Below, piece by piece: positions 10,760 to 19,125 of a stretch of 64,000 bases of DNA. Below the pieces are notes generated by a model. The model made no database searches. It was given only the letters and a program-made list of their open reading frames with translations, and was not told the origin of the DNA. Position numbers and translations under genes: made by a program. Within the stretch, counting starts at the first letter, position 1. Every line of letters begins with the position of its first letter. The DNA is from Pontibacter sp. HSC-14F20 (GTDB lineage Bacteria; Bacteroidota; Bacteroidia; Cytophagales; Hymenobacteraceae): contig NZ_JAHZTC010000007.1 in the NCBI RefSeq assembly GCF_019599265.1, positions 169,267 to 233,266 of the forward strand, given 5' to 3'.

Positions 10760-11653
10760 CTAAATCCCATTTGCAGTATACCTGACAGCGGTTTCAGACA
10801 CCAGTTTCAGGATGTTTTTGAGCACCGGGCTGTTGTCGTATTTCCGCCAGGTTACATAGAGATTCGTTTGGTAGGGCAGGGTGATGAAACGCACGTTGGG
10901 CAAAGCGCTGAACGAGTAGGAGTAAGGCAGAATCGTCACTCCCAGGCCTTTGGACACCAGCCCCAGTATCATGCCCCCAAAGTCGGTTTCGATGCGCACG
11001 TCCGGTATGAAGCGTTGGTCTTCGAAGATCTGGCGAAGGCCTGCGGTATAGAACGTCGTTTGAGCCAGGTTCGACAAAATGAACTTGTCGTTTTGCAGGT
11101 CGTGCATGCCTGTGAAGTTCTGCTCAGTGAGGCGGTGGTTTTGAGGTACAACCAGCGCATAAGGCTCCGAGTAAAGGCACTCCGACTGCAGGGCCGGATT
11201 TTCGGCGGGGTCGCGCCGGAAGGCCATGTCCATCTGGTAGTTGAGCAGCAACTGCTCAAAGCTGATGTCGGTTGGCTCTACCAAATCCACTTTTAGCTCC
11301 GGCAGCGCTTTGGAGATGCTCGTGATCAGATCCGGCATGAAACCATAAGCAATGGAACCCGGATAACCGATCCTGACCGTGCCGAATGCTCCCTCGTGAA
11401 TTTTGCGAGCCTGCAAATGCACCCGGTTTATCTCATCAAGCAGCGGCAGCCACTGATCGCGCAGAAAGATGCCTGCCTCGGTCAGTTTCACGCTTCGCTT
11501 GTTTCGCTCGAACAGCAGTACACCCAATTCGTTTTCGAGGGCTTTTATCTGCCGGCTGAGAGCAGACTGTGTGATGAACATGCGCTCGGCCGTGTTCCAG
11601 AAGTGCAGTTCCTGGGCGAGTGCCAGGAAATATTTTATCTGCTGTAGCTCCAT
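10760..11653 (-). CDS. LysR family transcriptional regulator
   Basis: 297 residues from the ATG at 11653 (MELQQIKYFL); an upstream in-frame start adding ten residues exists at 11683 but is not family-like. The N-terminal winged helix-turn-helix (about 1-60) contains the classic FITQSALSRQIKALENELG and LLFERNKRSVKLTEAG patterns. Residues 85-295 form the periplasmic-binding-protein-like effector domain. The overall type is CynR/CbbR-like. It diverges from a small membrane-protein gene that starts about 100 bp away, and LysR regulators commonly control the divergent neighbour, so that gene is the first candidate target. The effector is unknown. Confidence 0.92.
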   Translation of the reverse strand: MELQQIKYFLALAQELHFWNTAERMFITQSALSRQIKALENELGVLLFERNKRSVKLTEAGIFLRDQWLPLLDEINRVHLQARKIHEGAFGTVRIGYPGSIAYGFMPDLITSISKALPELKVDLVEPTDISFEQLLLNYQMDMAFRRDPAENPALQSECLYSEPYALVVPQNHRLTEQNFTGMHDLQNDKFILSNLAQTTFYTAGLRQIFEDQRFIPDVRIETDFGGMILGLVSKGLGVTILPYSYSFSALPNVRFITLPYQTNLYVTWRKYDNSPVLKNILKLVSETAVRYTANGI

Positions 11654-11754
11654 TCGCTGTGATTCGTTTTTTGCATTAGTCAAGCGAATAAAAGCATTTT
11701 TAAGTCCATTTTCACCTGTTTACTTTGCAATTATCATTTAATGTGAATTAAACT

Positions 11755-12012
11755 ATGGTCCTACTACGCAAATACATAGGAGAGGCAGTCGGTTGGGGAG
11801 GTGCTTTGTTTTCGCTTGCGGCCTTCAGCCTGAACAGCATGGGGCTCACACACGGCCAGTCGGTAGAATATCTGGGGATGAACATCATCGGGTGTTTGCT
11901 CCTGATCTTTTACGGTTTGTCCAAGAAAGCGCACGCCAGCTATGTGTTAAATGGCATCTTTCTGGTTGTTGCTGTCATCGCGCTGGCCAGGGCCTACTTC
12001 CTACAGGTATAG
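11755..12012 (+). CDS. Small CBU_0592-like integral membrane protein
   Basis: 85 residues, mostly hydrophobic, with probable transmembrane stretches at about 10-28, 38-56 and 63-82 (GGALFSLAAFSLNSMG, GMNIIGCLLLIFYGL, VLNGIFLVVAVIALARAYF). The pattern recalls the CBU_0592 family of short membrane proteins, which has no assigned function. It is divergent from the LysR gene and followed by a good terminator, so it is probably monocistronic and possibly LysR-controlled. Confidence 0.75.
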   Translation: MVLLRKYIGEAVGWGGALFSLAAFSLNSMGLTHGQSVEYLGMNIIGCLLLIFYGLSKKAHASYVLNGIFLVVAVIALARAYFLQV

Positions 12013-12059
12013 CCTGCTGATTTTTGAGATAGAACTATCCAATTCCGATAGAACACATG

Positions 12060-12093
12060 ATCCCTGCAACTGAAAAGCTGCAGGGATTTTTTT
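12060..12093 (+). terminator. Rho-independent terminator after the small membrane protein
   Basis: ATCCCTGCA pairs with TGCAGGGAT, nine perfect pairs, followed by a run of about seven T. Confidence 0.85.
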
Positions 12094-12274
12094 GCCATAG
12101 GTATAGCTCCGGCTACTTTGCCAGCTCTGACTTCAGTTGCTGCTTTGTTTTCGTTTATCTGTTGATTAACAGGTGTTTGTAAACGTAAAACAGAGGTATG
12201 GCTGATGGTTTTTTTCAATCCTGAGGCAACCCTTTTAAGTTTTAGTCCGTGATGGGAGCGCAAATTCTGGAACA

Positions 12275-12841
12275 GTGAGCAAAACAGAAGGCAAAGTATT
12301 GGACGTGCTGCTCAGCCAGTGTCTGAAACAGGACCGCGGGGCGCAGAGAGAGCTGTACCGGCTCTTTTTCGGCTACGCTATGAGTATATGCATCCGCTAC
12401 TCTCAGAATGCCGAAGAAGCGAAGGATGTGCTGAACGACGGGTTTATGAAGGTGTTCACAAAGCTAAAGCAGTATCATCCGCCCAAACCTTTCAAGGGAT
12501 GGGTACGGCGGATCATGATCAACACCGCTTTAGATAACTACCGGCACAACCTGAAGAATTATCACCTGCAGGACATTGGAGCAGGGGAGCCGGCAACCGA
12601 ACCGTTTAATGTGGAGCAGCAGCTTAATTACGAGTACCTGATCTCGCTTGTACAGCAACTATCGCCTGCCTACCGGGCAGTTTTTAACCTGTATGCGATA
12701 GACGGCTATACCCACGAAGAGATAGCGGAAACGCTGGGTATAGCAGTGGGTACGTCGAAGTCAAACTTGGCCAAAGCGAGGGCAAATTTGCGGGAGGCAT
12801 TACAAAGAAGCAAGATCGATGAGCACAAACAATATGTCTGA
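12275..12841 (+). CDS. ECF-type RNA polymerase sigma factor
   Basis: 188 residues from a GTG start. Region 2 is visible at about 20-90 (YRLFFGYAMSICIRYSQN, DVLNDGFMKVF, FKGWVRRIMINTALDNYR) and region 4 at about 125-180 (LSPAYRAVFNLYAIDGYTHEEIAETLG followed by SKSNLAKARANLREAL). This is the common Bacteroidota sigma-70 subfamily of ECF type. Its 3' end overlaps the following anti-sigma-like gene by 23 bp, which points to translational coupling. The stress or surface signal it answers to is not known. Confidence 0.93.
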   Translation: MSKTEGKVLDVLLSQCLKQDRGAQRELYRLFFGYAMSICIRYSQNAEEAKDVLNDGFMKVFTKLKQYHPPKPFKGWVRRIMINTALDNYRHNLKNYHLQDIGAGEPATEPFNVEQQLNYEYLISLVQQLSPAYRAVFNLYAIDGYTHEEIAETLGIAVGTSKSNLAKARANLREALQRSKIDEHKQYV

Positions 12842-14045
12842 CGAGGAGCTGGACCGCCTGTTCAGAAAATCAGCCGGGCAGCACGAGCCTCCCTTCGATG
12901 AAGAAGCATGGAAGGCAATGAAACGAAAGCTGGACGGGGCGCAGGGCGGATGGGTAGGTATAAAACGCTTTGTACCTATCGTGCTGCTGGCTTTGCTGGT
13001 GACGGTAGGCGTTGTTTGGAAAGGCTCTGAAAAAGAGGCGCCACTTCAGGAAAGTGCTGCTATACCTGTAAAAAAAGCATGGAAGCAAGACCCGGAACGT
13101 GCTGCTATACCTGATCAGGCCAACGATCATCCCTCCTTGCCCGAACCTGATTCGCCCGCTGCGCTATACCCTGCTGTGCAGCCAGGTTCCGGTGCAGAAG
13201 TCCGCATGGCAGGAAAAACTGCCGGGGAGCGTCGTGCTATACCTGCGTCCCATACTATACCTGGCAGTGTTATATCTGTTGGCCGTGCCGTAACACCAGA
13301 GGAGCCTCTGCAAACAGTAGCGACAGCCATACCTACTGCACTGCATTCAACAACAGGTATAGCCCGGCAAGTAGTGGCGCTGCCTATACCTGAAACGACG
13401 CCTATACCTGCCGACAGCAGCCAGGCTGAGGAGCGGGGAGAGCGGGTGTTCCTGCGCAGTGTCAGGGTGACGCTGGTTGCGGCGCCGGATATCACCACGG
13501 TGCGCTTCAAAGATCGGGATGCAGTGAGTGCCAATGCGGGTGTGTTGTTCAGTGTGCCCCTCACCAGGAGGCTGAGCCTGGTGTCGGGTGCAGTGTGGGC
13601 AAACAAACTATACCAGGCCACGCCCGCAGACTACAAGCCCTCCCCGGATTACTGGGATGGCAAACATCAGCCGGATGTTATCGTGGCGCAATGCAGGGTG
13701 CTGGATATACCTGTCAACCTGCAGTACCAGGTGCTGGGCTGGGGCAAGCACATGCTTACGGTGCAGGCAGGACTATCCAGCTACCTGATGCTGAACGAAG
13801 CATATACCTATACCTACCACTACAACGGAAGAGAACCCTACAGCAAAACCCGGGAGTTTTCGAACGAAAACAGGCACTGGTTCGGAATACAGAATTTGTC
13901 TGTAGGCTATACCCGTCAACTGTCTCCTGCCATTACCATCGGAGCAGAGCCTTTCGTCAAGATACCGCTAGCAAGTATTGGCGAAGGGCGCGTGAAGCTC
14001 ACCAGCGCGGGAGTGTTTTTTACAGCCGGCTTTACTTTTAAATAG
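12819..14045 (+). CDS. Anti-sigma-like protein fused to an outer-membrane beta-barrel domain
   Basis: 408 residues. The first ~45 are hydrophilic and cytoplasm-like (MSDEELDRLFRKSAGQHEPP), followed by a single transmembrane helix (about 50-68, FVPIVLLALLVTVGVVW). Residues ~70-205 form a Pro/Ala/Thr-rich low-complexity linker, and ~205-408 a beta-barrel-like domain with alternating aromatic strands. Overlap with the sigma gene and the membrane topology suggest a transmembrane anti-sigma factor whose C-terminus reaches the outer membrane. The linker is rich in AIP/TIP triplets because seven copies of CTATACCT fall in 350 bp. No ZAS zinc motif is seen. The barrel call rests on pattern only. Confidence 0.75.
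   Translation: MSTNNMSDEELDRLFRKSAGQHEPPFDEEAWKAMKRKLDGAQGGWVGIKRFVPIVLLALLVTVGVVWKGSEKEAPLQESAAIPVKKAWKQDPERAAIPDQANDHPSLPEPDSPAALYPAVQPGSGAEVRMAGKTAGERRAIPASHTIPGSVISVGRAVTPEEPLQTVATAIPTALHSTTGIARQVVALPIPETTPIPADSSQAEERGERVFLRSVRVTLVAAPDITTVRFKDRDAVSANAGVLFSVPLTRRLSLVSGAVWANKLYQATPADYKPSPDYWDGKHQPDVIVAQCRVLDIPVNLQYQVLGWGKHMLTVQAGLSSYLMLNEAYTYTYHYNGREPYSKTREFSNENRHWFGIQNLSVGYTRQLSPAITIGAEPFVKIPLASIGEGRVKLTSAGVFFTAGFTFK
13060..13409. repeat. Dense cluster of seven AGGTATAG/CTATACCT octamers
   Basis: Copies start at 13060, 13105, 13237, 13255, 13355 (opposite orientation), 13384 and 13402, with an eighth at 13808. They lie within the linker of the anti-sigma-like protein and are mostly read as Ala-Ile-Pro, Thr-Ile-Pro or Pro-Ile-Pro. 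This is the densest cluster of a motif found about 70 times by eye in the first 56.3 kb. Confidence 0.9.
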
Positions 14046-14161
14046 CACCATCAACTTCTTGCAAGCGTTTAACACACCACGATATGACACAACTGCGGCT
14101 GCGTCAGGAAGAATCTCTATGCTTTTAACTTTTGAATCACTTCACTTTAAATTTAAGGAAG

Positions 14162-14659
14162 ATGAAAACTTATCGAATCAATTTTGGAATACTGCTTGGC
14201 GCACTGCTGAGCCTCTCATTTATGCTAACCGCCTGTGATGACGATGATGACAACACCACGATACCTGACGCTGAAATTGTGACCCTCAACCAAGTAGCGC
14301 TAACCGGTGCAAATGAGGTACCGGCTGTGAGTACGCAGGCGACCGGTACCTTCCGGGGTACCTACAACATGGATACCAACGTGATGACCTATACCATCAA
14401 TTTTCAGGGTATTACGCCAATTGCCATGCACTTTCATAAGGGCGCAGTAGGTGTATCCGGACCGGTTACGGTGCCGATTAACCCCGGTAACAGCAATGAC
14501 CCTTACTCCAGCACAAACCCTTTTTCAAGTCCAATGACAAGATCCACTTCTCCGCTCACAGATGCGCAGGAAGCCGAGTTGCTGGCAGGAGAGTGGTACA
14601 TTAACATACACAGCAGCCAGTACCCTGATGGAGAAATCCGGGGTCAGGTTACCCGCTAA
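14162..14659 (+). CDS. CHRD domain lipoprotein
   Basis: 165 residues from the ATG at 14162, preceded by AAGGAAG; an upstream TTG at 14132 is less likely. The signal peptide ends in a lipobox (LTAC, Cys about residue 25) followed by an acidic DDDDD tract, typical of Bacteroidota surface lipoproteins. The rest is a CHRD domain: LTGANEVPAVSTQATGTF, then AMHFHKGAVGVSGPV, and a GEWYINIHSSQYPDGEIRGQ ending. CHRD domains occur in chordin and in many bacterial secreted proteins of unknown role. The gene follows the sigma/anti-sigma pair with a 116-bp gap and may be separately transcribed. Confidence 0.9.
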   Translation: MKTYRINFGILLGALLSLSFMLTACDDDDDNTTIPDAEIVTLNQVALTGANEVPAVSTQATGTFRGTYNMDTNVMTYTINFQGITPIAMHFHKGAVGVSGPVTVPINPGNSNDPYSSTNPFSSPMTRSTSPLTDAQEAELLAGEWYINIHSSQYPDGEIRGQVTR

Positions 14660-14830
14660 GCCTATGGCAGGTTGCCTGGCTGTTCTGCTCACTGGCAGCC
14701 GGGCAACTTTGTCAGTGTATCTAAACAAGGGGTATATTTTCAGGAAATTTTTATTTTTTGTATATTTTTGATTAAGTTTAATATACAATGAAAACAAGAT
14801 TACAGATCGCATGACAATGCGATCCTGAAA

Positions 14831-16057
14831 ATGCCCTCTCAAATGATTGAAACCCAAGACGAGCTGTTACGTGACCTGGAAGCCATCAGGCAGATTCCAA
14901 TCGTACCTACCATGCTCGAAGTTATTTGCCAAACCACCGGAATGGGTTTTGCGGCCGTCGCTCGTGTAACAGAAGACAGATGGCTGGCATGCAGCGTGCG
15001 CGACGAAGTGAACTTTGGCCTGGAAGCAGGCGGAGAACTACAACTTGAAACAACCCTTTGCAACGAGATAAGGGATCACCGGAACCCGATCGTGATCGAT
15101 AATGTGGCGGAAGACGCACAGTACTGTGGCCACCATACCCCCCGAATTTACGGACTGCAGAGTTACATTTCTATACCTATTATCCTCAAAAACGGTGACT
15201 TCTTCGGCACACTTTGCGCCATCGATTCCAAACCGGCTTCAGTGAACAATCCGAAGGTGATCAACACATTTAAAATGTTTGCCGAATTGCTGGCCTTTCA
15301 CCTGCAGAGCATGGACTTGCTGGAGCGCAGTCATCAGATCAACGCCGTGCTGCAGCAGGAAAACAAAGGTCTGGCCAGTGCCAATTTCGACCTCGACAAC
15401 TTTGTGTATACCGCTTCGCACGATTTGAAATCGCCGGTGGCCAACATTGCAGGACTGATAGAAGAGCTTTCGGATTCTGTTTCCAGAGAAACTTTAGACC
15501 GGGCAGAGATCAAAAAGATCACTGATTTGATGAAGTCATCACTCAAGCGTTTCTCCATTACCATCCGGGACCTGACCACCCTGGTGGAAATTGACAAGGT
15601 AAGTGCCGAGGAAAAGTCAGAGGAACTCGACCTGCAGGAGATAGTGGAAGTTGTAAAACAGGATCTGCAGAGTCTGATTCTGAAGTCAGGTGCGCAGCTT
15701 GACGTGAGTGCCGCAGACAGCAAAATTGTTGGCTTCTCTAGAAAGAACTTCAAGAGCATATTGAGCAACCTGATCAGCAACGCCATTAAATACCGTTCAC
15801 CTGAAAGAGCCCCGAAAATCACGATTAAGCTGGAAAAGCTTGATGGCAAGTCCTACCTGTCGGTGCAGGACAACGGACTAGGTATACCAGCCGGTAAGGA
15901 GAACAGTGTGTTTAAAATGTTCAGGCGCTTCCACAACCACGTAGAAGGCAGTGGCATTGGCCTTTACATCGTGAAAAGAATGGTAGACAATGTGCAGGGA
16001 GAAATTATGGTGAACAGTGTGCTGCATGAGGGTACCACCTTCACGATCATATTTTAA
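14831..16057 (+). CDS. GAF-domain sensor histidine kinase
   Basis: 408 residues with no transmembrane segment, so probably cytoplasmic. A GAF domain occupies about 20-170 (TMLEVICQTTGMGFAAVAR, LQSYISIPIILKNGDFFGTLCAID). A short coiled linker precedes the dimerisation/phospho-acceptor region with TASHDLKSP (His about 197). The ATPase domain has the N box (LISNAIKYR), G1 (DNGLGIP), F-box-like FKMFRRFH and G2 (GSGIGLYIVKR). No response regulator lies next to it, so it is an orphan kinase. The GAF type resembles those in phytochrome-like sensors, but a chromophore-binding Cys is not evident. Ligand unknown. Confidence 0.92.
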   Translation: MPSQMIETQDELLRDLEAIRQIPIVPTMLEVICQTTGMGFAAVARVTEDRWLACSVRDEVNFGLEAGGELQLETTLCNEIRDHRNPIVIDNVAEDAQYCGHHTPRIYGLQSYISIPIILKNGDFFGTLCAIDSKPASVNNPKVINTFKMFAELLAFHLQSMDLLERSHQINAVLQQENKGLASANFDLDNFVYTASHDLKSPVANIAGLIEELSDSVSRETLDRAEIKKITDLMKSSLKRFSITIRDLTTLVEIDKVSAEEKSEELDLQEIVEVVKQDLQSLILKSGAQLDVSAADSKIVGFSRKNFKSILSNLISNAIKYRSPERAPKITIKLEKLDGKSYLSVQDNGLGIPAGKENSVFKMFRRFHNHVEGSGIGLYIVKRMVDNVQGEIMVNSVLHEGTTFTIIF

Positions 16058-16196
16058 GAAAATCCCTTCATAATTCCACAGCAGTCAAATTTTATGATTG
16101 CCATTTTGCGATTAAAGATTTGGTCACGCAACGGTTTGATATGACCGAGTTGTTAATGATGGGAGCAGGTTTGTTATTTGCCCTATGAAATGCAGC

Positions 16197-16499
16197 TTAG
16201 CTACGCTCCACCACGATATACCTGGCCGAGAAACCGTTTTGCTTGTAGAGTAATTGAAGTGCAGTAATAAGCGAGGCTATACCTGTCGCTTTCGTTTGCT
16301 GACCGCCAAGCGGCCGAAGGTAGTTTAGGAACCCGTTTCCCGGCATGCGCTTGACAATACGCCGCGCATCAGACTCTTCTACTTCTGTCAGCGCTTTGGC
16401 GAGCACCACCTGACGCATGTAAGGCAGTGCTGACTTCATGCTTCGGTAATCCGAGAAGGCGTACAGGCGACAGTAAGAGTTGAGCTTGACAGAGTTCAC
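16197..16499 (-). CDS. Small hypothetical protein
   Basis: 100 residues, or about 80 from an internal Met at MKSALPYMRQ. Basic and soluble-looking, with no recognised domain; the C-terminal half contains GFLNYLRPLGGQQ and LLYKQNGFSARYIVVERS. It is the last of three short genes on this strand (17047 to 16197) separated by 23-33 bp, which suggests one transcript. Two CTATACCT-type motif copies lie in or near the trio. Real gene probable from the tidy arrangement; function unknown. Confidence 0.55.
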   Translation of the reverse strand: MNSVKLNSYCRLYAFSDYRSMKSALPYMRQVVLAKALTEVEESDARRIVKRMPGNGFLNYLRPLGGQQTKATGIASLITALQLLYKQNGFSARYIVVERS

Positions 16500-16522
16500 G
16501 CGTCAAAAATAGCGTATAAAAC

Positions 16523-16774
16523 TTACCAGCACATCATATCCACCAGGTTGATTTTATTTGTGTAGGGCTCCAGGGCACGTTTGGTGGCCAGTCCCCTGAT
16601 CAGCCCGATGATCTGTGTTTCGGGGTTACTCCATACTTCCGCAAAGAAGTCGCCCATATCATACAACTGAATGCGGTAGCCACGCCGGCCCCGCTCAGCC
16701 AGAAAAGTCCCTTGCGCCCAAATCATCTCTAATCTGCCGGCCAGTGTGTGGGTGTTAAAAAAACTGAGACTCAT
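16523..16774 (-). CDS. Small hypothetical protein, middle gene of a trio
   Basis: 83 residues. The segment GYRIQLYDMGDFFAEVWSNPETQIIGLIRG resembles small Bacteroidota proteins with an IQLYxxxxFYVEV-type core, a family without known function that I recall only by pattern. No signal peptide or membrane segment. It lies 33 bp downstream of the first trio gene and 23 bp upstream of the third, so co-transcription is likely. Confidence 0.6.
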   Translation of the reverse strand: MSLSFFNTHTLAGRLEMIWAQGTFLAERGRRGYRIQLYDMGDFFAEVWSNPETQIIGLIRGLATKRALEPYTNKINLVDMMCW

Positions 16775-16807
16775 GCTGTGGTAAGGTATGCGGGTGAAAA
16801 AGCTGTA

Positions 16808-17047
16808 TTAATCGCTGCAGGGCTCATCAGGGTTATCGAAATCCCAATATACTTCGATGGTAGCAGGCTTACTCAGATAGGCAGGTATAGGTGTATAGAT
16901 GATCAGTTCCCAACCGGCTTTCTGCATGTCTTCCCGATGCAGTCGTCTCGCCTGCCACATCAATCGCTCATGAATTTCCTGCCCGATCGGCCGGTGACTC
17001 CCTACATACGGGCTGCCCTCCTCAAATTTGAATGTGGTTGTATGCAT
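16808..17047 (-). CDS. Small hypothetical protein, first gene of a trio
   Basis: 79 residues. Contains GQEIHERLMWQARRLHREDMQKAGWELI and an acidic C-terminus (VYWDFDNPDEPCSD). No recognised domain, signal peptide or membrane helix. It heads a run of three short minus-strand genes. The 268-bp gap to the next plus-strand gene is AT-rich and would hold divergent promoters. Function unknown. Confidence 0.55.
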   Translation of the reverse strand: MHTTTFKFEEGSPYVGSHRPIGQEIHERLMWQARRLHREDMQKAGWELIIYTPIPAYLSKPATIEVYWDFDNPDEPCSD

Positions 17048-17315
17048 AAACTACAATTTTTACAGCTGTATCTTATACTACGTAAGTTGTTATGATTTGA
17101 GGTGCAGATTTTGAAAAGATTTATCTGGTGGGGAGAAGGCAGACAGTTTGAGATAGACAATTCATGATTAAGAGTTAGTCCCTCAACAAAGATCAGAAGT
17201 GAAATATAAGGGTTGTCTTTAATTATAACAATTATATATATAAAACGTAATAAGATGCACGCGACTTATTTTACATACAGCGAAATCCTCTAACACCAAT
17301 AAAGGAAATCACCCT

Positions 17316-19085
17316 ATGATTAGATTTTTAATCCTATGCATATGCCTTATTGGTGCTTACCCTTCATTTGCTCAATTCAGTTCAACTACGCTTTTAAGCC
17401 AAATCCCCATTACTGTTAATACAGGTGAGAAGCCTCAGTCTAAAATTTGGGCTCATGGAGGCAAATTTTGGACGGTACTTCCTGATAATAACGGGACACA
17501 TGTGTGGAGACTGGATGGCTCGATCTGGCAGAATATCCTGACAATTTCAGACAAAACGACCTCCAAAGTGGATTGTAAGGTCATGGGTAATGTTACGCAT
17601 GTACTATTGTTTCACGAATCTACTGCAGCAGAGAATGAAGCTTTTTTTGATATAGTTACATTAGAGTATGCATTCGAAAACGAAATTTATTTGAGCCATA
17701 ATGTAGCTTCTGACTTATCACTTGGTCAAATAGTTGAGACGGCTACTATTGATGTAGATGGCAGAGATAGAATGTGGCTGGCATATACAAGGTCAGGTAA
17801 AGTAATAGTAAGGTGGAGTGATCCTCCGTTTAACAATTGGAGTAACGATATTAATCTGGCGGGTGGATTAAAAGGCGATGACATTTGTGTAGTTGTTACC
17901 CTACCAGGGGAAATAGGAGTATTCTGGTCAAATCAGAATACGAAGAAATTTGGTTTCATTACACACGAGGATGGAGACCTCCCCAATGCCTGGTCGGAAA
18001 TTGAAGAAGTGATTCATGCAACCACCGGAGACATAGCAGGAGGCCTGGCTGATGACCACATGAATTTGGCAGTGGCAAGTGATGGGACGCTATATTGTGC
18101 CATAAAAACAAGCTATCAGCATAGCAGTCAGCCTCTTTTGGGGCTCTTTGTGAGGCGCACAACAGGAATTTGGGATAATCTATATGAAGTTTCAAAAACA
18201 GGTACCAGACCAATCGTTATTCTTAATGAATTAGAAGACAAGATTTGGGTCATTTACACGGATCAAGAAAGTGGTGGCAACATTATCTATAGAGAGTCTT
18301 CTATTGATAACATCAACTTCGAAGATGATGGGCAACCAGTAAATGAATCTAACGAGCAAACAACTGATCGAGAGCATATCTTAATATCAGGAAGATACAA
18401 CAACGTGACCAGTACCAAGGACAATTTTACCAATGAAATCGTCATCATGGCGTCTAGTCACAGTAGTAGCGCAGGACAACCGTATGCAGTCAGCGTCTTA
18501 GCAACCTCCGAAACCATTCCGCTCCCGGTTGAGCTGATCAGCTTCACAGCCAGACTAGATGCCGATAATGCAGTATTGGTGTGGAAAACGGCTTCAGAAC
18601 AGAATAGTGACTATTTCAGTGTGGAGTCGAGTACAGATGGCCGTAATTTTACTCCGATCGGTAAAGTGGCCGGCAATGGGACCACACAGTTGCAAAGACA
18701 CTATACCTTCACAGACAGGAATATTTCCAGGTATAAAGCGGAAGGAATCTACTACAGACTCAGGCAAGTGGACTACAATGGTGAGTTTGAGTTTAGCCCG
18801 ATCAGGCATGTAAGTGCGCCCGGCCTCCCGGATGTTGTAACGCTCAAGGCCTTCCCAAGCCCTTTTGACAATTACCTGCAGGTGCAGATCACCTCTAAGG
18901 AAGAGCAACCAGGCTCCATCTTACTTTACAACGCCCAAGGGCGAATTATCCTATCTCAGGAAGCAGCTTTGAAAAGAGGTATAAACACTATTCCATTGAC
19001 AGAGCTAGACCTGGCAAGTGGTATTTACTTTTTGAAATTAACTACTGCTGATCAGCAACAATCACTGAAACTTATCAGCAAGTAA
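17316..19085 (+). CDS. Secreted protein with T9SS type A sorting domain
   Basis: 589 residues with a signal peptide (MIRFLILCICLIGAYPSFAQ). Residues ~25-390 form a repetitive beta-propeller-like region reminiscent of sialidase/BNR proteins (WAHGGKFWTVLPDNNGTHVW, DGRDRMWLAYTRSGKVIVRW). No catalytic set is recognisable. Residues ~393-500 are the common pre-tail module (PLPVELISFTARL, YYRLRQVDYNGEFEFSP). The last ~80 are a Por_Secre_tail (PSPFDNYLQVQI, GIYFLKLTTADQQ, ending KLISK) that targets the type IX system. Bases of the N-terminal half are visibly more AT-rich than the tail and than the neighbours, suggesting the passenger was acquired separately. Confidence 0.88.
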   Translation: MIRFLILCICLIGAYPSFAQFSSTTLLSQIPITVNTGEKPQSKIWAHGGKFWTVLPDNNGTHVWRLDGSIWQNILTISDKTTSKVDCKVMGNVTHVLLFHESTAAENEAFFDIVTLEYAFENEIYLSHNVASDLSLGQIVETATIDVDGRDRMWLAYTRSGKVIVRWSDPPFNNWSNDINLAGGLKGDDICVVVTLPGEIGVFWSNQNTKKFGFITHEDGDLPNAWSEIEEVIHATTGDIAGGLADDHMNLAVASDGTLYCAIKTSYQHSSQPLLGLFVRRTTGIWDNLYEVSKTGTRPIVILNELEDKIWVIYTDQESGGNIIYRESSIDNINFEDDGQPVNESNEQTTDREHILISGRYNNVTSTKDNFTNEIVIMASSHSSSAGQPYAVSVLATSETIPLPVELISFTARLDADNAVLVWKTASEQNSDYFSVESSTDGRNFTPIGKVAGNGTTQLQRHYTFTDRNISRYKAEGIYYRLRQVDYNGEFEFSPIRHVSAPGLPDVVTLKAFPSPFDNYLQVQITSKEEQPGSILLYNAQGRIILSQEAALKRGINTIPLTELDLASGIYFLKLTTADQQQSLKLISK

Positions 19086-19125
19086 TCTCTTTGAGCGTAA
19101 TTATGCCAGAGAACCTAGTTAACTA

